DNA of 64,000 bases from Actinoalloteichus fjordicus. GTDB taxonomy: Bacteria; Actinomycetota; Actinomycetes; Mycobacteriales; Pseudonocardiaceae. Both the position numbers and the translations under genes were made by a program. Where the stretch lies: the NCBI RefSeq assembly GCF_001941625.1, contig NZ_CP016076.1, positions 4,092,001 to 4,156,000 of the forward strand, in the 5' to 3' direction. A model generated the notes under the pieces. It was not told where the DNA came from and did not search any database. It was given only the letters and a program-made list of their open reading frames with translations. Numbering within the stretch: the stretch's first letter is position 1; each line of letters starts with the position of its first letter. Below, in pieces: positions 1 through 10,505 of the stretch.

Positions 1-321
1 ATCCGGGGGCCACGAGTCGCCATAGGACTCGGTCTGCACCAGGCGACGGGGCACGACGATCTCGCGGTACACCCCGCGTTGAACCATCTCGACACCGCCG
101 GGGCCCCGGGAGACGAAGCGCCATGCCCCGCCGATCCGAAGGTCGACCTCACACGTCACCAGGCTCCACCCGCGCGCTCCGAACCAGTGCATCAGCAGCT
201 CGGGCCTGGTCCACGCCGCGAAGACCAGCCGCGCAGGCGCGTCGAAGGCCCTGGTCAACCTGATCTCCCGGTCCGTAGGGGTGGTGACCACCAGCCGGCA
301 GGAGTCTCTCCCGAACGACAT
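1..321 (-). CDS. SRPBCC/AHSA1-domain protein (3' part cut off by window edge)
   Basis: Only the first 107 codons are present; the gene runs off the left edge. The translation has IRLTRAFDAPARLVFAAW followed by LLMHWFGARGW and DLRIGGAWRF. These are the first strand, the helix and the W/G-rich strand of the AHSA1 branch of SRPBCC (START-like) hydrophobic-ligand-binding proteins. The ATG (minus strand, base 321) shares its A with the TGA of the ArsR gene upstream, so the two are translationally coupled. ArsR-SRPBCC pairs are a common actinobacterial two-gene unit in which the HTH protein controls the pair. The ligand is unknown. The family call is well supported; the function is not known. Confidence 0.8.
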   Translation of the reverse strand, partial: MSFGRDSCRLVVTTPTDREIRLTRAFDAPARLVFAAWTRPELLMHWFGARGWSLVTCEVDLRIGGAWRFVSRGPGGVEMVQRGVYREIVVPRRLVQTESYGDSWPPD

Positions 322-677
322 CAGGTGTTCTCCGGCTTCCCGTCCTGCCGTTCCACGGCCTTGAGCTGCTCTAGCACCGTGTCGAGTCGTTGGAAGCTCT
401 CCTCCCTGGTGCGGCGGAACTCCTCAAGCCAGAGGACGGCTGCGTCCAGGGGCACCCGGTTCAGTCGGGAGGGTCGTCGCTGCGCGTCGCGGCCCCGCAC
501 GACCAGGCCTGCTCGCTCCAACACCTTCAGATGTTTCGAGACCGCAGGCTGACTGATATCGAAAGGCGCGGCCAGCTCCGTCACCGTCGCGTCCCCCAGG
601 GCCAACCGAGCGATGATCGCGCGACGAGTGGGGTCGGCGAGCGCGGCGAACGTCCTGTCGAGCAGCTCCGGACTCAT
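321..677 (-). CDS. ArsR-family winged-helix transcriptional regulator
   Basis: This 118-residue protein has the usual single-domain ArsR length. The opening SPELLDRTFAALADPTRRAI is the family's helix 1-2 signature. TVTELAAPFDISQPAVSKHLK is the helix-turn-helix, and LERAGLVVRGRDAQRR is the beta-wing. There is no metal-binding CxC in the recognition helix region, so it belongs to the non-metal, SRPBCC-partnered branch. It is expected to act as a dimeric repressor of itself and the coupled SRPBCC gene. A perfect inverted repeat sits 15 bases upstream of the ATG. A frameshifted copy of this protein is present at 36886-37122. A role in the adjacent polyketide cluster is possible only by proximity. 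Confidence 0.9.
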   Translation of the reverse strand: MSPELLDRTFAALADPTRRAIIARLALGDATVTELAAPFDISQPAVSKHLKVLERAGLVVRGRDAQRRPSRLNRVPLDAAVLWLEEFRRTREESFQRLDTVLEQLKAVERQDGKPENT

Positions 678-691
678 GCTTCATAACCCCC

Positions 692-705
692 AGGTTTAAT
701 AACCT
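692..705. promoter_or_regulatory. Candidate ArsR operator in the divergent promoter region
   Basis: The perfect palindrome AGGTT-TAAT-AACCT lies 15 bases upstream of the ArsR start codon, within 678-1000, the 323-base gap between ArsR and the divergent methyltransferase gene. An extra AACC half-site lies at 684-687. Its position over the expected promoter suggests autorepression. Apart from this element and the GAGGAGAG ribosome binding site before 1001, nothing else was recognised in the gap. Confidence 0.55.
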
Positions 706-1000
706 TGCGGTTTTGTACCGCTCAGCCTGCCGCGTGTCAAGTCGACCCGACTGCCACGCACGCCACCGAGTGACTACAGCGCGGCCGTCGACACCGCATC
801 CACGAAGGTGCACCCGAGAACACGCGCGATCAGGATTGATCCTGGCTTCAGGCTCACGGGGTCGAGCACGGCGGCGCCCGAGGACACCGCCCGGTGCACG
901 CCTGCGGCGCGTTCGACCGAGGCGGGCGGAGCCCGATCGACTGCCCCGGCGCGGTTCGGCAGGCAGCGTCGCAGGGCCCCTTCCCACTGAGAGGAGAGTC

Positions 1001-2047
1001 ATGGCAGACAGCAACGCCATCACCGTCACGGACTCCGACTATCTCCGGCTGATCATCCACGGTGTGACCGCATTCGAATTACTCAGGACGGCGTTGGAGT
1101 TCGACCTCTTCGAGCGGTTGGAACAGGCCGACGGAATGACGATCGACGACGTCGCCTCGGCGATCGAGGTCGACCAGCAGCCGGCCCGAATACTGCTGCT
1201 CGGCCTCGCCTCCCTTCGGTTGCTGGAGAAACGCGGTGACGCGTATGTCAACAGCGCGGTGACGCGCCGCAAGATGCTCCGAGGCAGTCCACGATTCCTC
1301 GGCCCACTCGTGGACATCCAGGCCGAGATCATCAATGCCGGTATCGGTGACTTCGCCGAGTCCATGCGTCGCAACACCAATGTGGGGCTACGGCACCTCG
1401 ACGGACCCGGCACCACGCTCTATGAACGCCTCACCGCGCATCCTCGACTTCAGGAGATCTTCTACGCGAACATGGGCGACGCGTCGAGCAAGGCACTCAC
1501 ACAGCTGCGCACGCTGTACGACTTCTCGGACATCCGCCACCTCGTCGACCTCGGCGGCGGGGACGGGACCAACAGCCTCGAACTCGTCAGGCACCACCCC
1601 GACCTGACGGTGACGGTCTTCGACCAGGAGAGCGTCACCAGACTCGCCGAAGCCAGGGTCGACGACCAGGACCTGCGACGACGAATCGCCTACCACCCCG
1701 GTGACCTGTTCGCCGACCCCTTCCCGCAAGGCGCGGATGCGATCCTGTACTTCCACCTCTTCGAGATCTTCTCCCCGGCACGCAACACGCGGCTCCTCCG
1801 CAAGTGCCATGCGGCACTGCCTGCGGGCGGCGTATGCCTCGTCTACAACTTCGTCTCCGACGACGAGGGCACCGGCTCCCTGAGCGCCGGGCTCGTGTCA
1901 CCGTATTTCCTGGCCCTGGCATCGGGTGAGGGCATGACCTATTCGCCGGCCGACGTCGAACGCGCCGTGCTGGCCGCCGGTTTCTCCAGAGTGGAGCGGC
2001 ACGACAACCTCGGATTCAGCCACACCCTGATCGTCGGCCACAAATAG
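1001..2047 (+). CDS. SAM-dependent methyltransferase of the NcsB1/MdpB1 type (aromatic acid tailoring)
   Basis: This 348-residue class I methyltransferase has an N-terminal dimerisation/winged-helix region (to about residue 105) and a Rossmann domain. SAM motif I is HLVDLGGGDGTNSLELV, followed by the acidic residue in TVTVFD. The start chosen is the ATG at 1001, with GAGGAGAG five bases upstream; the reading frame extends further up without a ribosome binding site. In neocarzinostatin- and maduropeptin-type clusters a gene of this kind stands beside the iterative PKS and methylates the aryl acid (O- or C-methylation). The same order is seen here: methyltransferase, then PKS 78 bases downstream, then ligase. 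Whether O or C is methylated cannot be told from sequence. Confidence 0.8.
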   Translation: MADSNAITVTDSDYLRLIIHGVTAFELLRTALEFDLFERLEQADGMTIDDVASAIEVDQQPARILLLGLASLRLLEKRGDAYVNSAVTRRKMLRGSPRFLGPLVDIQAEIINAGIGDFAESMRRNTNVGLRHLDGPGTTLYERLTAHPRLQEIFYANMGDASSKALTQLRTLYDFSDIRHLVDLGGGDGTNSLELVRHHPDLTVTVFDQESVTRLAEARVDDQDLRRRIAYHPGDLFADPFPQGADAILYFHLFEIFSPARNTRLLRKCHAALPAGGVCLVYNFVSDDEGTGSLSAGLVSPYFLALASGEGMTYSPADVERAVLAAGFSRVERHDNLGFSHTLIVGHK

Positions 2048-2125
2048 GAACTCGCCCACTCGTCTTCTCACGACTGCCGTCGAGCCCCCGTGGATCTGTG
2101 ACGGTGGAAGGAGGCTGTCCGCACG

Positions 2126-5100
2126 ATGAACTCCTCCGAGCCCATCGCCGTCCTCGGGATGGCGTGTCGATTCGCCCAGGGCATCGACTCGCCCGCAGCA
2201 TTCTGGGAGCTGCTCCACGACGGACGAGACACCATCTCCAAGGTTTCCGACGACCGCTGGGAATCTTATTCCTGGCGGGATCGGGAATACGCCGAGGCAC
2301 TGCGCGATGTGACCAGGAACGGCGCCTTCCTCGACGACATACGGGGATTCGACGCCGACTTCTTCGGCATCACACCGCGCGAGGCGGCACTGATGGACCC
2401 GCAGCAGCGGATCATGCTGGAGCTGTCCTGGGAGGCGCTGGAACACGCGGGCATCCCGCCCTCCGACCTGGGCGGCTCCGACACGGGCGTGTTCGTCGGT
2501 GTCGGGTCGGACGACTACGGCAGGCGGCTCCTGGAGGACCTGCCCCGGATCGAAGCCTGGACGGGAATCGGTGCCTCCTACTGCGGAGTCGCCAACCGGG
2601 TGTCCCATGCGCTGGACCTTCGCGGGCCGAGCATGGCGGTGGACACGGCGTGCTCCTCGTCGCTGGTGTCGATTCATCTGGCCGTACAGGCACTGCGGGC
2701 GCGGGAGTGTCCGGTCGCCCTCGCGGGCGGCGTGCTGGTGATGGCCGCACCCGGCCTGTCGCTGGTACTCGACGCCGCAGGCGCCACGGCCGCCGACGGG
2801 CGCTGCAAGTCCTTCGACGCGAATGCGGACGGCTACGGCCGTGGGGAGGGCGGCGGAATGCTCGTGCTCAAGCGACTGACCGACGCGCGCCGGGACGGTG
2901 ATCGGGTGCTGGCGGTGATCCGAGGCAGTGCGGTACGCCAGGACGGGCGGACCAGCGGGATCATGGCGCCCAACGGCGAGGCGCAGGCTCATCTCATGCA
3001 CCAGGCCTGCGAGAACGCACAGGTCGACCCGGCCGACGTCGACTACGTGGAGGCTCATGGCACCGGCACGCCCGCGGGCGACCCGATGGAGGCGCGCGCG
3101 ATGGGCTCGGTGTTCGGCGCGGGCCGTGCCCCCGGCAGACCGCTGCTCACCGGGTCGGTCAAGCCCAACATCGGCCATCTGGAGGCGGCGGCGGGCGTCG
3201 CCGGGGTGATCAAGACCGTGCTCGCGCTACGCCACGGCATGATCCCCCCGAGTCTGAACCTCGTCGTGCCCAATCCCGCCGTCGACTGGGAGGAGTCCGG
3301 GCTGCGGGTGGTGACGGAACCGACGCGATGGCCGGTGTCCGACCGGCCCCGGCTGGCGGCCGTGTCCGGTTACGGCTACGGCGGCACCCTCGCACACGTC
3401 GTGCTGGAAGAGGGGGACGCGTCGGAGTCCGGGGGGCGGGAGGCCGGACTCGCCCTGTACCCGCTGTCCGCAGGCAGTCCGGAGGCCCTTCGGCGGAACG
3501 CCGAACGCCTCGCCGATCAACTTGCCGCCTGCGACGCGTCGACGGGAGACATCGGCCACACGCTGGCCCTGCGTCGAACCCACCTGCCGTATCGCACCGC
3601 AGTGGTCGCCCGCGATCGGGAGCAGCTCGCCCTCGGCCTGCGTGCGTCGGTCGAGGCCGTCGCGACGAAGGCCGAACCACCCTCGGAGTCGGGACGGGCC
3701 ACGGTCTGGGTCTTCTCCGGCCACGGCTCCCAGTGGCGCGGCATGGGCCGAGGTCTGCTGCGGGAGTCACCGGCCTTCGCCGAGGTGATCGACGCCGTCG
3801 AGCCGGTGTTCCGCGAGGAGATCGGGCTGTCGCCCCGCGCGACGCTGCTCGACGACGCGCCGCAGTCGGTGGACGTCGTGCAACCGATGATCTTCGCGAT
3901 GCAGGTCGGCCTCGCAGCGGTGTGGCGGTCCCAGGGGCTGCGCCCCGGCGCGGTGCTGGGCCACTCCGTCGGCGAGATCGCCGCCGCCGTGACAGCAGGC
4001 GTCTTCACTCTCGAACAGGGCGCGCGACTCGTGTGTCGGCGGTCGGCGCTGTTGCGGCAGGTTGCCGGGAACGGCGCCATGGCGATGGTGAGTCTCGCCG
4101 CAGCGGAGGTGCGGCGGCGGCTCGGCGATCGCGTCGACGTCGTGGTGGCGGTCGAGGCGGCTCCACACGCCACGGTGATCTCCGGGGACGTGGATGCCGT
4201 CGCCCAGCTCAGCGCGCGCTGGCGGGCCGACGGCGTGGCCGCCCGCGCCGTCGACTCCGATGTGGCCTTCCACAGCCCGCAGATGGGGCCCCTGCTCGAT
4301 GCACTCGTCGCGGGCACGGCCGACCTCGTGCCGAGCCCGCCGACACTGCCGGTGTACGGAACCGCCTTGGCGAATCCGAGGTCGACCGCGCCGAGGGACA
4401 GCCGATACTGGGCGGTCAACCTCCGGCAGCCGGTCCGATTCTCCTCGGCGGTCGTCGCCGCGCTCGAGGACGGGCACCGGCTGTTCCTGGAGGTCTCGCC
4501 GCATCCGGTCGTCGAGCACTCGGTGGAGGAGGTGTTCGCGGAGCTCGGCGTCGAGGACGCTGCGGTGACCCACTCCCTACGCCGGAACAGACCAGAGCTG
4601 GAGTCGGTGCTGACGGGTCTCGGCCTGCTGTACCGCCGGGGTGCCGAGGTGGACTGGCGCGCGACCTGGCAGACCGGGCGCCCCGTCGATCTGCCCGTCA
4701 CGACCTGGCAGCATCGGCCGCACTGGGTTGCCGAACCGCCCCGGGTCACACCGCTCGCCGCCGCACACGACGCGGGACGGCACACGCTGCTGGGCGGCAG
4801 GCTCGATCTGGCAGGTCCGCCGCCCATGACGGTGTGGGTCACCCGGCTCGATCGCGAGAACCGGCCTTATCCCGGCGATCACCCGGTGCGTGACGTCGAG
4901 ATCGTCCCGGCCGCGGTACTGCTGAACACCTTCATCGCCGCCGGGAGTCCCGACCGGGGGCACGATCTGGTCGACATCGTGCTGCGAGTGCCGGTCAGTC
5001 TCTCCGCCGCACGAGACGTGCAGGTCACGCGCCAGGACGACTCGCTCCGGCTGACCGCCAAAATCGTGGGTGACGAGCAGGGCACGGGGTGGATCACCCA

Positions 5101-7333
5101 CACCACCGCCACGCTCGCGTCCTGCCCCGACGAGGACGCCGAGGCCCTCCCGACCGTGCAGGACACCGCCGCGACGGAGGAGCTCCCGGTCGATCGGGTG
5201 GTGGACGGACTGGCCGCGCTGGGTGTCACCGCCATGGGATTCCCCTGGATGATCGAACGGCTGCGCGGTGGAACGGGCGTCCTGACGGCCACCGTCCGCG
5301 CGGACCACGATCCCGAGCGCGAGCCCACGACCTGGGCGCCCGTCCTCGACGCAGCACTGTCCGCGGCCTCGGTCGCATTCCCCGGCCCGCCCGTGCTGCG
5401 GATGCCCGCGAGCATCCGGCGGCTCCGGCTGACCGGGCGCCCGCCTGCTCAGGCACAGGTGACCGTGTCCGTGGCGGGTAAGGACGTCGTCGACGTGCTC
5501 ATCACCGACGGCGACGGGACACCGGTGGGCAGGCTGTCCGGACTTCGCTACGGGGTGCTCGACGGCGAGGCCGACGAGCGGACGGACCCCGCAGCCCTGG
5601 TGCACGAGGTCGTGTGGCGACCGGTGGAGTGCCGGGCGCAGGCGGAGTCCTCGGCATCCACCTGCCCGAGACCCGCCACGGTCGCCGTCGTCGGCCCCCT
5701 CGGCCCATTGCGCGAGGCGGTGAGCGAAGGACTTCGCCACGCAGGCCTGCGCACCAGGGCCGTCGCCGAACCCGAGGAACTGCAGGACGACGACCTGGCC
5801 GAGGACCGCGTCGTGATCGTGGTGCCTGGCGTCGGATCGGCGAGCGGAATCGGCGAGGCCGCGTTCGACGCGTCATGGCTGTTGGCCAGGACGGCGCAGC
5901 AGGTCGCGGCGACCGGCGTGCGCGGCGGGGCTCGGCTGTGGTGCGTCACCCAGGGGGTCCGCGACGCCGTCGACGCCCGATCGCTGGCTCATGGACCGCT
6001 CTGGGGCCTCGGCCGGATCATCGGCGGCGAGCATCCCGACCGATGGGGAGGCGTCGTCGACGTCGGACAGCCGCCGGACGACGTCGCCGCCCTCGTCGAC
6101 GTGATCGGTACCGTGCGCGGCGAAGACGTCGTCGCGGTGATCGACGGTGCACCGTTCGTCCCTCGGCTGCAGCGGCCTGCGAACGATCCGCCGCGCCTCC
6201 CGACGCGGTGCAGACCGGAAGGGACCTACCTCGTCACCGGGGGGCTCGGTGCTCTCGGCCTCGACGTCGCCCGGCGACTGGCCGACCGGGGCGCACGCAG
6301 GCTGGTCCTGGCAGGCCGCCGTGGCCTGCCGCCGCGTGACCGCTGGGCTGAGTGCGTCGATCCCGCCGACACCGCCCGGATCGAGGCCGTCCGCGATCTG
6401 GAACGGGCCGGGGTCACGGTCGCCGTCGTCGCCGTCGACGTCGCGGACCCGACGCAGGCCCGGCGGCTGCTCGATCCGGCCACGCTGGGTCTACCGCCCA
6501 TCCGAGGCGTGGTCCATGCCGCCGGAGTCCTCGACGACCGGATGCTGCGCGATCTCGACGCCGAGTCCTTGCGCCGGGTCCTGCGCCCGAAGCTGGCGGG
6601 TGCGCTGGTGCTGCATGAGATGTTCCCCCCGGGAGCCCTCGATTTCTTCGTGCTCTTCTCGTCCGCAGGCCAGCTTCTCGGGTTGCCGGGGCAGGCGTCC
6701 TACGGCGCGGGGAATGCCTTTCTCGACACGCTCGCGACCCATCGACGCCGCAGCGGCGATCCGGCGACGACGAGCCTGGCCTGGACCTCATGGCGGGGAC
6801 TGGGCATGTCGACGTCCACGGAGGTCATCGATGCCGAACTCGCCGCCAGAGGCACGGCGGACATCACGGCTGCCGAGGCATCCGACGCCTGGGACCTGGC
6901 CGATCGGCACGGCCTCGCCTACGCAGCAGTGCTGCGGACCGTACCGCTGGGCCCGGGGGATCGCAGACCCGCGCTGTTCGCGGATCTGCCCGACGACGAC
7001 CGTCGGAGCGACGAGGTCCCCGAGCATCCGCGACTCTCCCCGGTGGCCGATCCGGAGGGACGCGGCACGCAGGTCATGCTGCTGGAGGAGATCACCCGGC
7101 AGGTAGCGGCCGAGACCCGACTGGCCGTGTCCGAAGTGGACCGGCACCGGCCGCTCGTCGAGATGGGCGTCGACTCGGTCATGACCGTCCGAATCCGGCG
7201 CGGTCTCGAACGGCGGTTCGACCTGTCATTGCCCACGACCCTGTTCTGGGATCGGCCGAGCATCGACGCCGTCGCCGCGCTGTTGGCCGAGCACGTCGAG
7301 CAGGCAGGCCACGACGACGGGGAGACGCGATGA
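2126..7333 (+). CDS. Iterative type I polyketide synthase, KS-AT-DH-KR-ACP (aromatic acid synthase, NcsB/MdpB/6-MSAS-like)
   Basis: The protein has 1735 residues, matching the 1700-1760 typical of bacterial iterative aromatic synthases and shorter than enediyne PksE. KS is at residues about 5-430, with Cys176 in VDTACSSS, His311 in VEAHGTGT and His351 in KPNIGH. AT is at about 510-830, with Ser614 in GHSVG and the malonyl-type VAFHS motif. A DH/thioester-hydrolase-like double hotdog at about 870-1160 has His919 in [12 protein letters not shown] starts at about 1366 (TGGLGALG) and keeps the catalytic Ser and Tyr ([20 protein letters not shown]). ACP has Ser1684 in GVDSVMT. It lacks the ACP-KR-DH-PPT order of PksE, so it should make a 6-methylsalicylate- or naphthoate-type acid, not the enediyne core. 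The 3' ATGA overlaps the ligase gene. GGAAGGAGG precedes the ATG. Confidence 0.93.
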   Translation: MNSSEPIAVLGMACRFAQGIDSPAAFWELLHDGRDTISKVSDDRWESYSWRDREYAEALRDVTRNGAFLDDIRGFDADFFGITPREAALMDPQQRIMLELSWEALEHAGIPPSDLGGSDTGVFVGVGSDDYGRRLLEDLPRIEAWTGIGASYCGVANRVSHALDLRGPSMAVDTACSSSLVSIHLAVQALRARECPVALAGGVLVMAAPGLSLVLDAAGATAADGRCKSFDANADGYGRGEGGGMLVLKRLTDARRDGDRVLAVIRGSAVRQDGRTSGIMAPNGEAQAHLMHQACENAQVDPADVDYVEAHGTGTPAGDPMEARAMGSVFGAGRAPGRPLLTGSVKPNIGHLEAAAGVAGVIKTVLALRHGMIPPSLNLVVPNPAVDWEESGLRVVTEPTRWPVSDRPRLAAVSGYGYGGTLAHVVLEEGDASESGGREAGLALYPLSAGSPEALRRNAERLADQLAACDASTGDIGHTLALRRTHLPYRTAVVARDREQLALGLRASVEAVATKAEPPSESGRATVWVFSGHGSQWRGMGRGLLRESPAFAEVIDAVEPVFREEIGLSPRATLLDDAPQSVDVVQPMIFAMQVGLAAVWRSQGLRPGAVLGHSVGEIAAAVTAGVFTLEQGARLVCRRSALLRQVAGNGAMAMVSLAAAEVRRRLGDRVDVVVAVEAAPHATVISGDVDAVAQLSARWRADGVAARAVDSDVAFHSPQMGPLLDALVAGTADLVPSPPTLPVYGTALANPRSTAPRDSRYWAVNLRQPVRFSSAVVAALEDGHRLFLEVSPHPVVEHSVEEVFAELGVEDAAVTHSLRRNRPELESVLTGLGLLYRRGAEVDWRATWQTGRPVDLPVTTWQHRPHWVAEPPRVTPLAAAHDAGRHTLLGGRLDLAGPPPMTVWVTRLDRENRPYPGDHPVRDVEIVPAAVLLNTFIAAGSPDRGHDLVDIVLRVPVSLSAARDVQVTRQDDSLRLTAKIVGDEQGTGWITHTTATLASCPDEDAEALPTVQDTAATEELPVDRVVDGLAALGVTAMGFPWMIERLRGGTGVLTATVRADHDPEREPTTWAPVLDAALSAASVAFPGPPVLRMPASIRRLRLTGRPPAQAQVTVSVAGKDVVDVLITDGDGTPVGRLSGLRYGVLDGEADERTDPAALVHEVVWRPVECRAQAESSASTCPRPATVAVVGPLGPLREAVSEGLRHAGLRTRAVAEPEELQDDDLAEDRVVIVVPGVGSASGIGEAAFDASWLLARTAQQVAATGVRGGARLWCVTQGVRDAVDARSLAHGPLWGLGRIIGGEHPDRWGGVVDVGQPPDDVAALVDVIGTVRGEDVVAVIDGAPFVPRLQRPANDPPRLPTRCRPEGTYLVTGGLGALGLDVARRLADRGARRLVLAGRRGLPPRDRWAECVDPADTARIEAVRDLERAGVTVAVVAVDVADPTQARRLLDPATLGLPPIRGVVHAAGVLDDRMLRDLDAESLRRVLRPKLAGALVLHEMFPPGALDFFVLFSSAGQLLGLPGQASYGAGNAFLDTLATHRRRSGDPATTSLAWTSWRGLGMSTSTEVIDAELAARGTADITAAEASDAWDLADRHGLAYAAVLRTVPLGPGDRRPALFADLPDDDRRSDEVPEHPRLSPVADPEGRGTQVMLLEEITRQVAAETRLAVSEVDRHRPLVEMGVDSVMTVRIRRGLERRFDLSLPTTLFWDRPSIDAVAALLAEHVEQAGHDDGETR

Positions 7334-8982
7334 ACACCGAGGCGCTGGTTCCGTGGCCCGCCGATCTCGCCCACGCCTACCGCGTGGCGGGCTGCTGGCG
7401 GGGCAGGTCGTTGGGCTCCGGTCCCTGGGAGTGGGCCGAACAGTGGGGCGACCGCGTAGCCGTGGTCGGCGGAGATCGGCGATTGACCTTCCGAGAACTG
7501 GCGATGCTGACGGACCGGCTCGCCGAGGGGTTCGGCGCTGTCGGCCTGGTCCGGGGAGACACCGTCCTCGTACAGCTGCCGAACGGGTGGGAGTTCGTCG
7601 TCACCACGCTCGCGTGCCTCCGCGCCGGGGTGGTGCCGGTGATGATGCTGCCCCCGCATCGTGAGTACGAGCTGGCCTCGATCGGCCGCCACGTCGACGC
7701 CAAGGCGCTGATCGTGCCCGACGACTGGCGCGGGTACGACCACCAGGAACTCGCGCTGCGAGTGGCCGCCACGCTGCCCTCCCCCGCCAAGGTGATCGTG
7801 GCAGGCGAGAACGTCCGGTCCGAATGCCTCGGGCTTCGGGAGCTGATGAGCCGCAGCGGCCAGGTCGACGCCCGCCGCCGCAGACTCGACGCCGTGTCGC
7901 CCGACGCCTCCGACGTCGCGGTGTTCCTGCTTTCCGGCGGCACCACCGGCGTGCCGAAGGTGATCGGCCGGACACATGACGATTACGACTACAACATCCG
8001 CCGGAGCGCCGCCGTCTGCGGCTTCGGACCGGACACGGTGTATCTCGCGGTCCTGCCCGCCGGACACAACTTCCCGTTGGCGTCGCCGGGAATCCTCGGT
8101 GCGCTGTCGGCAGGCGGACGGGTCGTGATGCTGCCGAGTCCTCGATCGGAGACGGTCTTCGCCACGATCGCGGCCGAGCGCGTCACCGTCACCTCGGCGG
8201 TCCCGGCCATCGTCCTGCGCTGGATGGAGGAGGTGAGTGTGACCGGGCCGGACCTCTCCAGTCTGCGCATCGTTCACGTCGGCGGATCGGTGCTGTCACC
8301 GGAGGTCGCGGCCCGGATCGGCCCGGCCCTGGGCTGTCGTGTGCAGCAGGTCTACGGAATGGCGGAAGGACTCCTCTGTTACACGCCGATCGACGCACCC
8401 GACGAGGTCACGCACCGAACCCAGGGAGCTCCGATCAGTCCGTACGACGAGCTGCTGGTCGTCGACCGCGACGGTCGAGCGGTGCCCCGGGGCAGGATCG
8501 GCGAGCTGCTCACCCGAGGGCCGTACACCCCGCGCGGGTACTTCGGGGTGCCCGAGCAGAACGCGCTCTCCTACACAGAGGACGGCTGGTACCGAACCGG
8601 CGACCTGGTACGGATCACTCCCGAGGGCAACATCGTGGTCTGCGGTCGGGTGAAGGACTTGATCAACCGGGCGGGCGAGAAGATCTCGGCAGGCGAGATC
8701 GAGACGCTGGTGCAGGAGATGCCCGCGATCATCGAGGCCGCCGCGGTGGCGATGCCCGATCCCCAGGTCGGCGAGCGAGTGTGTCTGTTCGTCCGTGCCC
8801 GTCCAGGCCGGACCCTCACCTTGGACGACGTCGCCGAGGCCCTCACCGCCAGAGGCGTTGCCGCGTTCAAGATTCCGGAACGGCTGGAGCTGCTCGACGA
8901 CCTGCCGCACACGCCCGTCGGCAAACCGGACAAGGCCGCGCTGCGCGGGCTGCTGGCGGCGAAGCCCGACACCCGCTCCTGA
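7330..8982 (+). CDS. Aryl acid-activating AMP ligase (aryl-CoA ligase, NcsB2/MdpB2/DhbE-like)
   Basis: This 550-residue ANL-superfamily enzyme is closest in motifs to 2,3-dihydroxybenzoate-AMP ligases. LLSGGTTGVPKVIGRTHDDY is the phosphate loop, VQQVYGMAEGLLCYT the A5 motif, WYRTGDLVRI the A7 motif, GRVKDLINRAGEKISAGEIE the hinge, and the catalytic Lys lies in TPVGKPDKAAL. It overlaps the PKS stop by ATGA, so it is co-translated with it. In neocarzinostatin and maduropeptin biosynthesis the matching enzyme turns the free aryl acid into its CoA ester for transfer to the core or sugar. That role fits here. A strong terminator follows 390 bases downstream. Confidence 0.87.
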   Translation: MNTEALVPWPADLAHAYRVAGCWRGRSLGSGPWEWAEQWGDRVAVVGGDRRLTFRELAMLTDRLAEGFGAVGLVRGDTVLVQLPNGWEFVVTTLACLRAGVVPVMMLPPHREYELASIGRHVDAKALIVPDDWRGYDHQELALRVAATLPSPAKVIVAGENVRSECLGLRELMSRSGQVDARRRRLDAVSPDASDVAVFLLSGGTTGVPKVIGRTHDDYDYNIRRSAAVCGFGPDTVYLAVLPAGHNFPLASPGILGALSAGGRVVMLPSPRSETVFATIAAERVTVTSAVPAIVLRWMEEVSVTGPDLSSLRIVHVGGSVLSPEVAARIGPALGCRVQQVYGMAEGLLCYTPIDAPDEVTHRTQGAPISPYDELLVVDRDGRAVPRGRIGELLTRGPYTPRGYFGVPEQNALSYTEDGWYRTGDLVRITPEGNIVVCGRVKDLINRAGEKISAGEIETLVQEMPAIIEAAAVAMPDPQVGERVCLFVRARPGRTLTLDDVAEALTARGVAAFKIPERLELLDDLPHTPVGKPDKAALRGLLAAKPDTRS

Positions 8983-9605
8983 CGAGCATCCCGGTTCCGA
9001 GGCCCCGCCCCGGCTAGACCTGACGACGACCTCCCGAGCAGCCCGGCCCGGCCCCTCGGTCAGAGCGTCCCCGCTGACTGCACGGCGCGAGTGGGCCTGT
9101 CGACGACGGTCTCGCCGCCCGGCCGACACTCGGCGGTCGGGCGGTCGGCCACGCTGTCGACGACGAGGGGTGAACGCCGGGGCTGCACCAGGACACGGCG
9201 GCGACCGGCGAACTCGCCAGGAACCCGCACCACGCACCACTCGGGTCCCGCCCGGACGGCGTCCTTCTCTCGGGCCCTGGCTCGGGCCCATGCGAGCCGC
9301 GCGCCACCCACACAGGCCGCCGCCCTGCCGCGCAGCCGCGTCGCGGTCGGCGAGGCCGGACCGGGGCACGCCGGGGAGTCCCGGCCGATGTCGCCGAGGA
9401 GACATCGGCCGGACTCCCGCTGCCGCCGAGCAGGCGGCCGCCGTCGACAGGTCGGGCTTTCGTCGCCTGTCACACGGCCGAGGAACTCGGCAGGCAGGAG
9501 ACGTTCGCGGAAGATCAGACGGCCGGCCCCGTGCGACCGAGGTGCGGCCGATCCCGCACGCACTGTCGGGACCAGTTGCCCGGTGCCCGGCGCGGAGATG
9601 GACTC
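8983..9605. other. Convergent intergenic region without a recognisable gene
   Basis: These 623 bases lie between the ligase and the convergently transcribed hydrolase gene. Open frames exist on both strands, but none shows a ribosome binding site with a recognisable domain; their translations are Arg/Pro/Ala-rich as expected by chance in such GC-rich DNA. The only structured element seen is the hairpin at 9374-9418. Confidence 0.6.
9374..9418. terminator. Bidirectional terminator hairpin
   Basis: A nearly perfect inverted repeat: left arm GGGAGTCCCGGCCGATGTC, 8-base loop GCCGAGGA, right arm GACATCGGCCGGACTCCC. One bulged C interrupts an otherwise 18-bp stem. It lies between two convergent genes, where a shared terminator is expected. 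There is no U-tract, as is common in actinomycetes. Confidence 0.75.
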
Positions 9606-10454
9606 TCAGCCGGTTCTAGCGTCGAGCACGCTGCCGAGCATCGCCGCGAACTCGTCCGGGTGAGTCACGTAGCCCACGTGTCCACCGGGGAAGTGCATGA
9701 TCTCAGTGCCGAGACGTCCGGCGAGTTCCACATTGGGCAGGTAGGGGAAGTGTTCTCGTGCGGTCGTCCCGCCCGCCAGGATGAGACGATCCGAGAACGT
9801 CCGCAACGCCTCGATGTCCGGCAGAAAGGCGGGGTAGGTGCGGATCTCGTGCTCGAACCAGAAGAGTTGATTGCGTCGCAGTCTCGTCAGCATCTCGGCG
9901 AGCCGGTCCGGCGGCAGCGCGGAGCCTTCGGGTGCCCTGGTGGGCGTGGTCATCCCCATGCCCTCGCGGAACATCTTCCGGGCCGCCTCGACGCCGGACT
10001 GCCGAAAAGTGGTGTACAGATCGGCATAGAAACCGAGCCAGTGTGCCGAGTCGGGCAGCACCGAGGCCAGCGGCGGCTCATGCGCGATCAGCGTCCGTAG
10101 GCGATCCGGGTGCCGCTCCAGCAGTGCGAGCGCGATGACGGCACCGGAGCTGCTGCCCAGCACGTGGGCGGGTCCGTCGGCCACGTGGACCAGCAGCCTG
10201 CGGGCATCGTCCACGTCCTCGGTCAGGCGGCGCTCGTCGTCGACCGGTCGCAGCATCGGGCTGCGGGAGAAGCCGCGTCGGTCGTACGTGATGACGGTGT
10301 AACGGTCGGCCAGCGCGTCCGCCAACGGCGCGAAGGGCTCCGCGTCGCCGTTGCCGGTGGGAATGATCAACAACACGGGTCCCGACCCTCGCACCTCGTG
10401 GTGCAGACGCGCCCCCGGCACGATCAGCGTGTCGATTCTGGGTTCGTGTCGCAT
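9606..10454 (-). CDS. Alpha/beta-hydrolase-fold protein
   Basis: A 282-residue single-domain hydrolase. LLIIPTGNGDAEPFAPLADAL is the oxyanion-region strand and turn, VITYDRRGFSRS the typical strand 4 motif, and VLGSSSGAVIALAL the nucleophile elbow (central Ser of GSSSG). The C-terminal HFPGGHVGYVTHPDEF supplies the catalytic His. An acidic residue is available near residue 230. GGAGG precedes the ATG. It lies 51 bases downstream of the DHA2 exporter gene on the same strand, which suggests co-transcription. It is smaller than the roughly 385-residue epoxide hydrolases of enediyne clusters, so that assignment is not favoured. The substrate is unknown. Confidence 0.8.
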   Translation of the reverse strand: MRHEPRIDTLIVPGARLHHEVRGSGPVLLIIPTGNGDAEPFAPLADALADRYTVITYDRRGFSRSPMLRPVDDERRLTEDVDDARRLLVHVADGPAHVLGSSSGAVIALALLERHPDRLRTLIAHEPPLASVLPDSAHWLGFYADLYTTFRQSGVEAARKMFREGMGMTTPTRAPEGSALPPDRLAEMLTRLRRNQLFWFEHEIRTYPAFLPDIEALRTFSDRLILAGGTTAREHFPYLPNVELAGRLGTEIMHFPGGHVGYVTHPDEFAAMLGSVLDARTG

Positions 10455-10505
10455 AGGTCCTCCGATGATGGCGAGTGCCGTCGGGACGGGGCGGACGCGC
10501 TGGGG

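Noticed and set aside
2126-7333. The PKS as the enediyne core synthase (PksE)
   Set aside because: The domain order is KS-AT-DH-KR-ACP with the ACP at the end and no C-terminal PPTase-like domain; length and order fit aromatic acid synthases instead.
9606-10454. Alpha/beta hydrolase as an enediyne epoxide hydrolase
   Set aside because: It is about 100 residues shorter than the epoxide hydrolases of enediyne clusters and has a GSSSG serine nucleophile elbow rather than an Asp nucleophile.
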